Below are positions 18,182 to 26,244 of a DNA stretch of 49,581 bases, one piece after another (within the stretch, counting starts at the first letter, position 1; every line of letters starts with the position of its first letter). This DNA is from Variovorax sp. SG517 (GTDB taxonomy: Bacteria; Pseudomonadota; Gammaproteobacteria; Burkholderiales; Burkholderiaceae_C): positions 1-49,581 of the forward strand of contig NZ_JABMJG010000020.1 of assembly GCF_013376045.1 (NCBI RefSeq). The letters run 5' to 3'. The translations under genes and the position numbers were made by a program. Under the pieces are notes generated by a model. It was given only the letters and a program-made list of their open reading frames with translations. It was not told the origin of the DNA and did no database searches.

Positions 18182-20543
18182 GCGTCTGCTTCCACTGCTG
18201 CTTCTGTCGGGTCTGGCGTCATTCGGCGCTCAGGCCGAGAAGGCTGCAGCCGAACAGGGGCCCTGGCTGGTCGCATCCGCGGCCGAAGGCGACATCACCG
18301 GCCCTGGCGGCAGCGACCTCTACCTGGAACTGAGCCTCAACGGCAACCCGCAGGGGCTGGTGCATTTCGGCCTGCGCGGCCGCGAGCTCTGGGCCAGCGC
18401 CTCCACGCTGCGGCAGCTGGGCTTCATCCTGCCGCCGGGCGCGTCCGACCCGGTGCGGCTCGACGGCCTTCCCGGCGTGAAGCTCGCCTACGACGCGGTA
18501 CGGCAGAGCTTGGACATCAACGCTTCCGCCGAGGCGCTGCGCCTTCCCACGACGGTGGTCGACACCTCGACCATCGCCACGCCCAAGGCCAGCGCTTCGC
18601 CCGGCCTGCTGCTGAACTACGACCTCTACGGCACGCAGGGCCGGGGCAGCAGCACCAGCCTCAACGCGCTCGCTGAAGTCCGCGCTTTCAGCGGCAGCAG
18701 CGTGTTCACCAGCACGATGATGTCGCGCGCCTACCGCTCCGACAACGAGGGCTGGACACACGACTCGGTGCGGCTGGACACCACCTGGAGCCGGTCTTTC
18801 CCCGACGACATGCTGACGCTGCGCGTGGGCGACACCACCACCGCGTCGCTGCCGTGGTCGCGCTCCACCCGCATCGGCGGCATCCAGCTGTCGCGCAACT
18901 TCTCGCTGCAGCCCTACCGCACGACGACCCCGCTGCCGGCGTTCCTGGGGGCGGCCGCCCTGCCATCGCAGGTGGAGCTCTACATCAATGGCCTGCGCCA
19001 GTACACCGGCCAGGTCCCGGCCGGGCCCTTCCAGCTCAACACGGTGCCGAGCATCAACGGCGCGGGCAACGCGCAGGTGGTGCTCACCGACGCCTTCGGC
19101 CGCGCCACCACGCTCGACTTCTCGCTGTACGACACGCAGCGCCTGCTGCAGGAGGGCCTGTCCGACTGGTCCGTTGACCTCGGCATGGTGCGCAAGAGCT
19201 ACGGCCTGCGCTCGAACGACTACGGCAGCGACCCCGCCGCCACCGGCACCTGGCGCTACGGCGTGAGCAACAGCTTCACTCTGGAGGCGCACGGCGAGAC
19301 CACCAAGGGACTGGTCAAGGGCGGTGTCGGGGGCGCATGGCTCTTCGGGCAGAGCGGTGTCTTCACGGGTGCCGTGGCGCACAGCAGTTATCGCGGCGAG
19401 CAGGGCTCCCTGCTCAACCTGGGCTACAGCTGGCGCGACAACCAGTTCAATTTCGCGGTCGAGGGCACGCGCACGCGCGGCGAATACCGCGACGTTGCCT
19501 CCCTGTACGGCAGCGCGCCGCCGCGCGGCTCGGGCCGGGCGTCGATCGGCTACAGCACCAAGGACTTCGGCAGCGTCGGCCTGAGCTATCTCTACCTGCG
19601 CTATCCGGCGCAGGAGGCGACGCGCCTGGCCAGCGTCTACTGGTTCCGGGCCATCGGGAAGAGCGCCTCGGTGAACGTGAGCCTCAACCAGAACCTGGTC
19701 AACCGCCGCGAGCGCAGCCTCTTCGTCGGCTTCACCTGGGCGCTGGACGGCAACATCACGGCCAGCGCCGGCGTCCAGCGCGACAACGGCAAGACCGTCT
19801 ACACCGCCGACGCGCAGAGCTCGGCACCGGGCGACGGCGGCATCGGCTGGCGCGCGGGCCTGCGCCAGGGCGGCGGCCAGAACGGCGGGCAGGCCGAGAT
19901 CGACTATCTCGGCCGCTACGGCCGCGCCATGGCCGGCATCAGCGTGCTCGGCGACAACCGCTTCGCCTACGCGGGCGCCACCGGCTCGATCGCGTTCATG
20001 GGCGGCCAGCCCTTCGCGTCCCGGCGCATCGACGACGCCTTCGCGGTGGTTTCCACCGACGGCATCGCGGGTGTGCCCGTGAAGCTGGAAAACCGCGATA
20101 TCGGCACCACGGACGACAAGGGCATGCTGCTGGTGACGCCGCTGCGCTCCTACCAGAACAACCAGCTGTCCATCGACCCGATGCAGTTGCCGGCCGACGT
20201 GAGGATCGAGCGTGTGCGGACCTTGGCGACGCCGAGCGACCGCGCCGGCACGCTGGTGCGCTTCGGCATCACGCCGGTCAGCGCGGCCGCTTTGCTGCTG
20301 GTGGACGAGGCGGGCAAGCCGCTGCCGCTGGGCAGCCGCGTGCGGGCCAACGGACAGGGCGGCGAACCGGCCCTGGTCGGTTTCGATGGCGCGGTATATC
20401 TCGAATCGCTCCAGGCCCACAACACGCTCGACGTGCAGATGCCCGCCGGCGCCTGCCGAACCAGCTTCGACTATCGCAAGGAAGGCGCGGCAGTCCCGCA
20501 GATCGGGCCGCTGCGCTGCACCAGGGAGGCCAAGACGCCATGA
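18132..20543 (+). CDS. Outer-membrane usher (PapC/CsuD-like)
   Basis: An approximately 803-aa usher that recruits chaperone-subunit complexes and secretes the pilus. Visible parts are an N-terminal periplasmic domain (about residues 45-150, DLYLELSLNGNPQGLV), the beta barrel with its plug region, the conserved VELYINGLRQYTGQVPAGPF and VVLTDAFGRATTLDFSLYDT, and C-terminal domains ending RTSFDYRK. The signal peptide is LLPLLLLSGLASFGAQA. ATG 18132 lies 50 nt inside the chaperone gene; an alternative in-frame start at 18099 adds 11 residues. The stop overlaps the next start as ATGA. Confidence 0.9.
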   Translation: MATRRRKRSRHFHASAERLLPLLLLSGLASFGAQAEKAAAEQGPWLVASAAEGDITGPGGSDLYLELSLNGNPQGLVHFGLRGRELWASASTLRQLGFILPPGASDPVRLDGLPGVKLAYDAVRQSLDINASAEALRLPTTVVDTSTIATPKASASPGLLLNYDLYGTQGRGSSTSLNALAEVRAFSGSSVFTSTMMSRAYRSDNEGWTHDSVRLDTTWSRSFPDDMLTLRVGDTTTASLPWSRSTRIGGIQLSRNFSLQPYRTTTPLPAFLGAAALPSQVELYINGLRQYTGQVPAGPFQLNTVPSINGAGNAQVVLTDAFGRATTLDFSLYDTQRLLQEGLSDWSVDLGMVRKSYGLRSNDYGSDPAATGTWRYGVSNSFTLEAHGETTKGLVKGGVGGAWLFGQSGVFTGAVAHSSYRGEQGSLLNLGYSWRDNQFNFAVEGTRTRGEYRDVASLYGSAPPRGSGRASIGYSTKDFGSVGLSYLYLRYPAQEATRLASVYWFRAIGKSASVNVSLNQNLVNRRERSLFVGFTWALDGNITASAGVQRDNGKTVYTADAQSSAPGDGGIGWRAGLRQGGGQNGGQAEIDYLGRYGRAMAGISVLGDNRFAYAGATGSIAFMGGQPFASRRIDDAFAVVSTDGIAGVPVKLENRDIGTTDDKGMLLVTPLRSYQNNQLSIDPMQLPADVRIERVRTLATPSDRAGTLVRFGITPVSAAALLLVDEAGKPLPLGSRVRANGQGGEPALVGFDGAVYLESLQAHNTLDVQMPAGACRTSFDYRKEGAAVPQIGPLRCTREAKTP

Positions 20544-21556
20544 GTCTTCTGATCCGCACGCTTCAGGCCATGCGCCTGCCCCTGTTCTGCACGCTGCTGT
20601 GGCTGCTGTCGGCGGGCAGCGCCCAGGCGTCAATCAATTGCACGGCATCGATGACGGCCGTGGCTTTCGGCACGGTCGACCTGGTCGCCGGCACGGCTGC
20701 GCCCGCCAACGCCACGCTGAGCTACACCTGCACCAAGAGCGGCAACACCAACACGACCGAGTACGCCAGGGTCTGCTTCAACATCGGCGACGGCAACGAG
20801 GGCCTCACGAACTTCAATCCGCGCGTCATGAAGAACACCGCGGGCGACAGCCTGAAGTTCCAGCTCTACCAGGGGGCGGGCAACACGATCTGGGGCTCGA
20901 ACGGCAATGCCGCGGTGCCGAATCCATACATCATCAACATCGCCATTCCCGCCCGGTCCACCACCACCTCGGGAACCGCCACGATGCGCGGTGAGTTGCT
21001 CGCGGGCCAGAGCACGGCGCCGCCGGGCTCGTACCAGGACAACTTCGCCGGCATCCATACCTCGATCACGCTGACGTCGAGCACGAGCGCGCCCCCGACC
21101 ACGTGCGGCACGACGCTGGCGGACCAGTTCGCCTTCATCGTCAGCGCCACCATCTCCAAGAGCTGCATCGTCACGGCCGATCCGCTGAACTTCGGCTCCG
21201 TCTCGGGCCTGCCGGGCGGCGGCAACGTCGACCAGGTCGGCACCATCTATGTCACCTGCACGACGCCCACCGGCTATACGGTGGCGCTCACGCCGTCCAA
21301 CAACGTGTCCAACGGGGCCGGGGCGATGACGCCGACGGGGGGCGTGCCCGGCAACACCGACACCGTGCCCTACCAGCTCTACCGCAACTCCGGCCGCACT
21401 CTCGTCTGGGGCAACGTCACGGGCACCAACACCTTCGCGGGTACGGGCAGCGGCCAGGTCCAGGCGCTGCCCTTGTATGGCCGCGTCCTCGGCGCCAGCA
21501 CCAATGTGCGGCCGGACAGCTACATGGACGTGGTCACGGTCGGCGTGACCTATTGA
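20540..21556 (+). CDS. Two-domain SCPU tip adhesin
   Basis: A 338-aa secreted protein with a signal peptide (ending SAQA-SIN) and two spore coat U domains in tandem, about residues 32-180 and 195-338. The second domain is pilin-like (SKSCIVTADPLNFGSV, TVALTPSNN, and final MDVVTVGVTY); the first is more divergent and would be the exposed receptor-binding part. This arrangement matches CsuE-type tip subunits of archaic pili. GGGAGG lies about 10 nt before the ATG and the start overlaps the usher stop. Ligand unknown. Confidence 0.88.
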   Translation: MSLLIRTLQAMRLPLFCTLLWLLSAGSAQASINCTASMTAVAFGTVDLVAGTAAPANATLSYTCTKSGNTNTTEYARVCFNIGDGNEGLTNFNPRVMKNTAGDSLKFQLYQGAGNTIWGSNGNAAVPNPYIINIAIPARSTTTSGTATMRGELLAGQSTAPPGSYQDNFAGIHTSITLTSSTSAPPTTCGTTLADQFAFIVSATISKSCIVTADPLNFGSVSGLPGGGNVDQVGTIYVTCTTPTGYTVALTPSNNVSNGAGAMTPTGGVPGNTDTVPYQLYRNSGRTLVWGNVTGTNTFAGTGSGQVQALPLYGRVLGASTNVRPDSYMDVVTVGVTY

Positions 21557-21602
21557 ACCCGGGCCGCTCGCCGCGGCCGCAGGGAAAGGGATAAAACGGG
21601 AC

Positions 21603-21660
21603 GCCCGCTGGCGAAATGCGGGCAATGCGTGAAGAATGGCGCCTCACGGCCTTCATTTTT
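21603..21660 (+). terminator. Weak hairpins after the pilus genes
   Basis: GCCCGC-N9-GCGGGC (21603-21623) is followed by CGTGA-N11-TCACG (21628-21648) and then ATTTTT (21655-21660). The stems are short. This could partly terminate or attenuate transcription between the pilus operon and the small-protein genes that follow. Confidence 0.3.
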
Positions 21661-21730
21661 CCGCGACTCTGCCGATAAGCCTGACTGGGCATCGACCCGA
21701 TGCCTCCAGGTTGCGACGAGAGGAGTTCCC

Positions 21731-22210
21731 ATGCCCGGAAACAGGCGAACTGCAAGGGCGGCTGCACTGCGGTCGCCGCGAACGGCACCACCACTGGCGA
21801 CCGCGGGCGTGCTGCTGCTCCTGCTGCCCTTGCCGCTGCAGCTCAGTTCCGCGGAGCCGGTGCGCGACGCCCAGAGGGCCACGGGCCGCTTCAACATCTC
21901 CATCACCGTCCTGCCGACCTTCGAGGTGCGTGAGATCCGGCCGGTGAAAGGCGGGCACGAGTACCGTGTCTGGACCAACATGGCGTCGGTGACCATCAAG
22001 GGCCGCGAGTACCGGTTCGACAAGGTCGGTGAAGCAACCTTCGTGGTGCCCGGCACCGATGCCGACGGCCGCGAAAGCCTGGGTACCGCCTTGCACGGCG
22101 CCCTCGGTGCGGTGGCTGCGACTGCGGCCGCGAGCGGCGTTGCACCGCAGGCCACAGGCACGGCGGCCGGCGATGGCAGCAATGCCACGCGGGTGACGGT
22201 GACCTATTAA
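21731..22210 (+). CDS. Small secreted protein of unknown family, pilin-like ends
   Basis: A 159-aa protein with AGGAG 5 nt before the ATG. A signal peptide (VLLLLLPLPLQLSSA) is followed by RFNISITVLPTFEV, which resembles the donor strand of the pilin encoded at 16933. A core reads EYRVWTNMASVTIKGREYRF and VGEATFVVP, then a low-complexity Ala/Gly/Thr stretch (about residues 115-150), and the protein ends RVTVTY, like the last strand of SCPU pilins. The cysteines of SCPU domains are absent. The core recurs in the next gene. I do not recognise the family; a minor pilus component is inference from ends and position. Confidence 0.72.
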   Translation: MPGNRRTARAAALRSPRTAPPLATAGVLLLLLPLPLQLSSAEPVRDAQRATGRFNISITVLPTFEVREIRPVKGGHEYRVWTNMASVTIKGREYRFDKVGEATFVVPGTDADGRESLGTALHGALGAVAATAAASGVAPQATGTAAGDGSNATRVTVTY

Positions 22211-22351
22211 TTAGTCGAGCCCACCAGCCTGTAGCCGGTTGCGCCGGCGCAGCCTGCATTTCCCTGTGTTCCTGCCGATATCCGGAGGTCGGGCGCCGAT
22301 GGCGCGCCCGCGCCTCGCGTCCTCGCGACGGACAACAACGGATCGGGCTTC

Positions 22352-22666
22352 ATGACGGGAAATCGGCTTCGACCGGCGCATGCCGCCCTGGCTGCGCTGA
22401 TGGCGTTTGCGCCGCTGGCGTGCGCGGCGGAGAGCACCGTGGGCACCGGCTCCGCGACGGCACGGGTGCGCCTCGTGGTGGTGGTGCCGCCGGTGTTCCA
22501 GGTGCTAGGGGCCACGCAGACCGCCGAAGGGCGCGACTACCTGGTGTGGACCAACATGAGGTCGATCACCATCGGCGGGCGCGAGTACCGCTTCGCGCGG
22601 CCCGGCGAGAACACCGTGCACGTCCCCGCGGCGCCTGTCGGCGCCTGGGTGGTGCACGGGCTCTAG
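22352..22666 (+). CDS. Small secreted protein, paralogue of the preceding gene
   Basis: A 104-aa protein with a signal peptide (ALMAFAPLACA-AES). The mature part begins GSATARVRLVVVVPPVFQV and contains DYLVWTNMRSITIGGREYRF followed by GENTVHVP, closely matching the core of the 21731 gene. It lacks that protein's low-complexity tail and pilin-like last strand. There is no strong ribosome site before the ATG. The 141-nt spacer after the previous gene holds a GGGCGC/GCGCgCCC hairpin. It ends 19 nt before the convergent lipoprotein gene. Function unknown. Confidence 0.68.
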   Translation: MTGNRLRPAHAALAALMAFAPLACAAESTVGTGSATARVRLVVVVPPVFQVLGATQTAEGRDYLVWTNMRSITIGGREYRFARPGENTVHVPAAPVGAWVVHGL

Positions 22667-22685
22667 GCTTCCGCGCTGTTCGCGC

Positions 22686-23825
22686 TCAGTCCTGGTTGCC
22701 GATCTCGGTGTTGTCCGGCGACAGGCACAGCGCGCCGGTGCAGTTCAGCGACCGGAAAAAGATCGGCTCGTCGGGGTTGCCGAAGTAGCGCAGGCCGGCG
22801 GCGGTCTGCTCGTTCGCCTGGATGACGTTGTTCTCCTCGAGGCCGAAGATGGTGTTGTTGGCCTTCGGAAACTCGTACTCGAAGGTGCTCGCCTGCGTCA
22901 GGTCCTTCATGTAGAGGAAGAAGCTCGGGCGGTTGCCGTCGGTGTCGGTCAGAAAGCGCTCCTTCAGCAGCCGGTAGCCCAACGCGCCCTGTTCGCGGAT
23001 CTGCTTCGGGACGTCGGGGAAGTCGCCGCCGACCACGCTCAGCGGGCTGATCACCGCCTTCATCTCGTAGCGAGCCGGGCTGCTCAGGTCCTTGATGAAG
23101 AAGTACGCGCTCTCGCCGTTGATCGTTCTGGGTGCGAACCACGGCCTGAAGCCGTTGGCGCCTTGCGCATTGGCGGCGTTCACCATCTCTTCCTTGGCGG
23201 TCGGGATCGGGATGGAGTTGTAGTCGTAGGTGGCCGACGAGCCCATGTCCTTGCGATAGAGCACGCCGAACACCGGATTGGTGCCGGGCGGCGGCGTGAT
23301 CAGCAGCTGCGGCATCAGCTGCACGAAGACCTTGCCCTGCGCGCCCTGGTCCTTCATCTGCTGCAGCAGGCGCGGCAGCAGGTCGTGCTTGAGGATCTCG
23401 AGTTCGATCGTCTTGTACTCGTAGGTGTAGGTCGTGTCGACGTCCTTCACCACCATGAACCTGTCCTGCAGGCTCACGATGTTGCCGCCGAGCTGGCCCT
23501 CGACATAGCGGTAGCCCGCGGCGCCTTCGCGGTTCAGCAGTGCGATGTAGTCGTCGAAGCGCTTCTCGGGCGGGTCGACGTCGGGGTCGCGGTCCTGCGC
23601 GAAAGTCAACCACTTGTAGTGGGCGTTGATGGGCGTCGGATTGGTGCCCGGGCCGGGCTCTTCAGGCGGCGGCTCTTTTGGCGGCTCGTTCGGCGGTGGC
23701 TCCTTTGGCGGCGGAGGTATCTGGCTGAAGAGCCCGGGGTCGAAGCTGCTGCCGCCACCCCCGCCGCCGCCACAGGCCACCAGTGCTGCCGTCGCGAGCG
23801 CGGCAAAGAACAATCTCGCTTTCAT
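22686..23825 (-). CDS. Repeat-containing lipoprotein with DUF4177-like modules
   Basis: A 379-aa lipoprotein. Lipobox LVAC puts the acylated Cys at 18, followed by seven glycines and a Pro/Glu linker (about 36-60), which suggests an outer-membrane anchor with an extended spacer. The rest consists of at least four repeats of about 40-60 residues: an N-terminal GA-x-G-(Y/F)-R part and a later F-x-Y-x-KD ... Y-x-YE(Y) part, at about 97-138, 157-203, 218-256 and 277-318, with a degenerate fifth from 338. The YEYKTIELE / GAAGYRYVEG pattern recalls DUF4177. AGGAG stands 9 nt before the start. Function unknown. Confidence 0.82.
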   Translation of the reverse strand: MKARLFFAALATAALVACGGGGGGGSSFDPGLFSQIPPPPKEPPPNEPPKEPPPEEPGPGTNPTPINAHYKWLTFAQDRDPDVDPPEKRFDDYIALLNREGAAGYRYVEGQLGGNIVSLQDRFMVVKDVDTTYTYEYKTIELEILKHDLLPRLLQQMKDQGAQGKVFVQLMPQLLITPPPGTNPVFGVLYRKDMGSSATYDYNSIPIPTAKEEMVNAANAQGANGFRPWFAPRTINGESAYFFIKDLSSPARYEMKAVISPLSVVGGDFPDVPKQIREQGALGYRLLKERFLTDTDGNRPSFFLYMKDLTQASTFEYEFPKANNTIFGLEENNVIQANEQTAAGLRYFGNPDEPIFFRSLNCTGALCLSPDNTEIGNQD

Positions 23826-24018
23826 GATCCTCTACTCCTGTTCGTTCGTTGTGATTCGCCGCCGCAAAGCAAGCAAAGAAAGGCTGGGCGGCGAAGCACG
23901 CGAAGGTAGGCGCGCGGGCGCGCCCAACACAGTGCACAAAGTCACTGCGTGGCAGGAGACCGCAGGAAAGCGGAGAGAGGATTAAGAAGAAAGGATTGGC
24001 CGCACCCGCACCGGGCGC

Positions 24019-24696
24019 TCAGGCCTCGATTCCGCACCCGTGCAGCACGAAGGCCACCAGCTCGCGCGCGATGGGTTCGCGGTCGAAGGGCGCGTCGGGC
24101 GGCAGGCCGAGCATCACGCGGGTCTGGATCGCGTAGTCGGCGTAGCTCTGCGTCATGGCCCAGATGTGCATCAGCAGGAAGCGAGCGTCGAGCGGACGCA
24201 TCTGCCCGCGCGCGATCCAGCCGTTGATGACGTCGATCTTCTTCTGCGTCCAGGCCCTGGCGTTGGGCCAGTAGCGGTCGAGGTTGCGCCCGCCATCGAG
24301 GATCTCGCGGGTGAAGATGCGCGAGATCTCGGGGCTGTCGATGGCGTGGTCGAGCTTCTTGCGGATGTAGTCGCCCAGCACCGTGGCCGGGTCGCTCGCG
24401 TCCTCGAAGGAGAACACCACCTTCCAGGCGTGCAGCACCTGCATCAGAAGCTCTTCGTAGAGCTCTTCCTTGCCGGCGATGTAGTAGTGCAGCTGGGGCT
24501 TGGTGAGGCCGGCGCGCGCCGCGATGGCCTGGGTCGAGGTGCCCTTGAGGCCGTGCAGGCTGAACTCGGTGACGGCCGCGGTGCGGATCGCCGCCATGAT
24601 GCGCTCGCGCCCGGGCCTGGCGCGCGACAGGGGCCCGTCGGGCGCGGGCATTTCCTGGGCGGTCGAGACGGGGAGGGCGGCGGGGTCGGCGTTCAT
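24019..24696 (-). CDS. TetR-family regulator, RutR-like
   Basis: A 225-aa repressor. The helix-turn-helix covers about residues 35-80 (TEFSLHGLKGTSTQAIAARA, LTKPQLHYYIAGKEELYEEL). The C-terminal ligand domain matches RutR/YcdC in layout: YIRKKLDHAIDSPEISRIF, NGWIARGQMRPLDARFLLMH and WAMTQSYADYA. RutR senses pyrimidines; whether this ligand is kept is unknown. I chose the ATG at 24696; an in-frame start at 24813 adds 39 residues without family similarity. It is divergent from the asparaginase gene across a 448-nt spacer that contains a large palindromic element. Confidence 0.87.
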   Translation of the reverse strand: MNADPAALPVSTAQEMPAPDGPLSRARPGRERIMAAIRTAAVTEFSLHGLKGTSTQAIAARAGLTKPQLHYYIAGKEELYEELLMQVLHAWKVVFSFEDASDPATVLGDYIRKKLDHAIDSPEISRIFTREILDGGRNLDRYWPNARAWTQKKIDVINGWIARGQMRPLDARFLLMHIWAMTQSYADYAIQTRVMLGLPPDAPFDREPIARELVAFVLHGCGIEA

Positions 24697-24845
24697 GGTG
24701 GCGGGTGGGGCGCGGCGTGCTGCGTTCGTGCGCGCGGTCGATGGTAATACCACCCGTAAACACCGCGCCCCGCGCATGACCGCATGCCATGCCGGCATGA
24801 TCGGGCAGGGCATGCGGGCACGGTTCCTGTATCTTCCTCGCCGCC

Positions 24846-25115
24846 CCAGGGTGAATCGACATTCAAACGCGGCCGCGTTGGCCCGCCTTGCACCCGGATG
24901 CGCGGAGGGCGGCGCAGGCCAGAGTCATCTCTGGTCAAGCCGACCGACAAAGCAGGCGGGTGCAAGGCGGGCCAACCCGAAGGGAAGGACGAATGCCGGG
25001 CGCATTGCGGCGTTGCGCCTCGCTTGCGTAGCCGAGCTACGCGGCGCTCGCCGCGCCTTGCACTGCACCCGGCATTCGTCCTTCGCGGCCCCGTTTGAAT
25101 GTCGATTCACCCTGG
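24846..25115. repeat. 270-bp three-armed palindromic element
   Basis: The spacer 24697-25144 is dominated by nested inverted repeats. The outer arms are 24 bp and perfect (24846-24869 with 25092-25115), and extend to 32 bp with one mismatch. Inside are two side arms. One is an 18-bp perfect pair (24878-24895 with 24958-24975) capped by CCAGAG-TCAT-CTCTGG (24919-24934). The other is a 16-bp perfect pair (24985-25000 with 25068-25083) capped by CGTAGC-CGA-GCTACG (25027-25041). Folded, it gives a three-way junction. It has no transposase. The rest of the spacer (24697-24845) shows nothing I recognise. Confidence 0.85.
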
Positions 25116-25144
25116 AAAGATTCACCTCAACACAGGAGTTCTCC

Positions 25145-26215
25145 ATGTACCTTTCTCCCCGTTTCCGTGCCTTCGCGGCCGGCGCCGCGCTGCTGGCTGC
25201 CAGCGCGCTCGCGCAGGCACAGCAGGCGCTGCCCAACGTGGTGATCCTCGCCACCGGCGGCACCATCGCCGGGGCCGGTGCCTCGGCCGTCAACAGCGCC
25301 ACCTACGCGGCCGCCAAGGTCGGCGTCGAGAAGCTGATCGCCGGCCTGCCGGAGCTCTCCAAGGTGGCCAACGTGCGCGGCGAGCAGGTGTTCCAGGTCG
25401 CGTCGGAAAGCCTGACCAACGACAACCTGCTGACGCTGGCCAAGCGCGTGTCGGCACTGTCGAAGCAGTCGGACGTGGACGGCATCGTCATCACCCACGG
25501 CACCGACACGCTGGAAGAAACCGCCTATTTCCTCACGCTGACCGTGCACACCAGCAAGCCGATCGTGGTGGTCGGCTCGATGCGCCCGGGCACCGCGCTG
25601 TCGGCCGACGGCGCGCTCAACCTGTACAACGCCGTGAACGTGGCGGGCAGCAAGGACGCGATGGGCAAGGGCGTGCTCGTGACGATGAACGACAACATCG
25701 ACACCGGCCGCGACGTGAGCAAGAACGTCAACATCAAGACCAGCGCCTTCTCCAGCCAGTGGGGCCCGCTGGGCATGATCGTCGAGGGCCGCAACTACTG
25801 GTTCCGCGCCCCGGTGAAGCGCCACACCATGAACTCGGAGTTCGACATCGACAGCATCACCGCGCTGCCGCCGGTGGAGATCGCGATGGGCTACGAGGGC
25901 GTGAGCTCGGTGGCCATCGACGCCATCGCCAAGAGCGGCGCCAAGGCGCTGATTCACGGCGGCACCGGCAACGGCTCGGTGGCCGACCGCATCGTTCCGA
26001 ACCTGCAGAAGGCCCGCGCCGACGGCGTGATCGTGATCCGCAGCGCCCGCGTGCCCGACGGCTTCGTGATCCGCAATGCCGAGCAGCCCGACGACAAGTA
26101 CGACTGGGTGGTGGCGCACGACCTGCGCCCGCAGAAGGCGCGCATCCTGGCGATGGTCGCCCTGACCAAGACGAACAACACCAAGGAACTGCAGCGCATC
26201 TTCTGGGAGTACTGA
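25145..26215 (+). CDS. ansB: Type II (periplasmic) asparaginase / glutaminase-asparaginase
   Basis: Hydrolyses asparagine, and often glutamine, in the periplasm. The 356-aa protein has a signal peptide ending near AQA-QQALP (residue 26). The first catalytic threonine is T40 in ILATGGTIAGAG, and the second motif ITHGTDTLEETAYFL holds T120 and D121. The C-terminal region with HGGTGNGSVAD is typical. AGGAG is 6 nt before the ATG. The palindromic element ends 29 nt upstream of the start codon, so it must lie in or next to the promoter or 5' untranslated region. Confidence 0.95.
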   Translation: MYLSPRFRAFAAGAALLAASALAQAQQALPNVVILATGGTIAGAGASAVNSATYAAAKVGVEKLIAGLPELSKVANVRGEQVFQVASESLTNDNLLTLAKRVSALSKQSDVDGIVITHGTDTLEETAYFLTLTVHTSKPIVVVGSMRPGTALSADGALNLYNAVNVAGSKDAMGKGVLVTMNDNIDTGRDVSKNVNIKTSAFSSQWGPLGMIVEGRNYWFRAPVKRHTMNSEFDIDSITALPPVEIAMGYEGVSSVAIDAIAKSGAKALIHGGTGNGSVADRIVPNLQKARADGVIVIRSARVPDGFVIRNAEQPDDKYDWVVAHDLRPQKARILAMVALTKTNNTKELQRIFWEY

Positions 26216-26244
26216 TCTCCCTCGGCCTGCTCGCTTCGCGATGT

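Noticed and set aside
22211..22351. Possible third small gene between the two pilus-linked paralogues
   Set aside because: No frame with a start, ribosome site or the shared core was found; only a short GC hairpin is present.
24932..24938. TGGTCAA, a half site of the RutR operator, within the palindromic element
   Set aside because: The other half (TTGACCA) is missing; a 7-mer is expected by chance.
24500..25144. Plus-strand frame that runs through the palindromic element into the asparaginase frame
   Set aside because: The signal peptide and AGGAG place the asparaginase start at 25145. The upstream part is antisense to the TetR gene and non-coding DNA.
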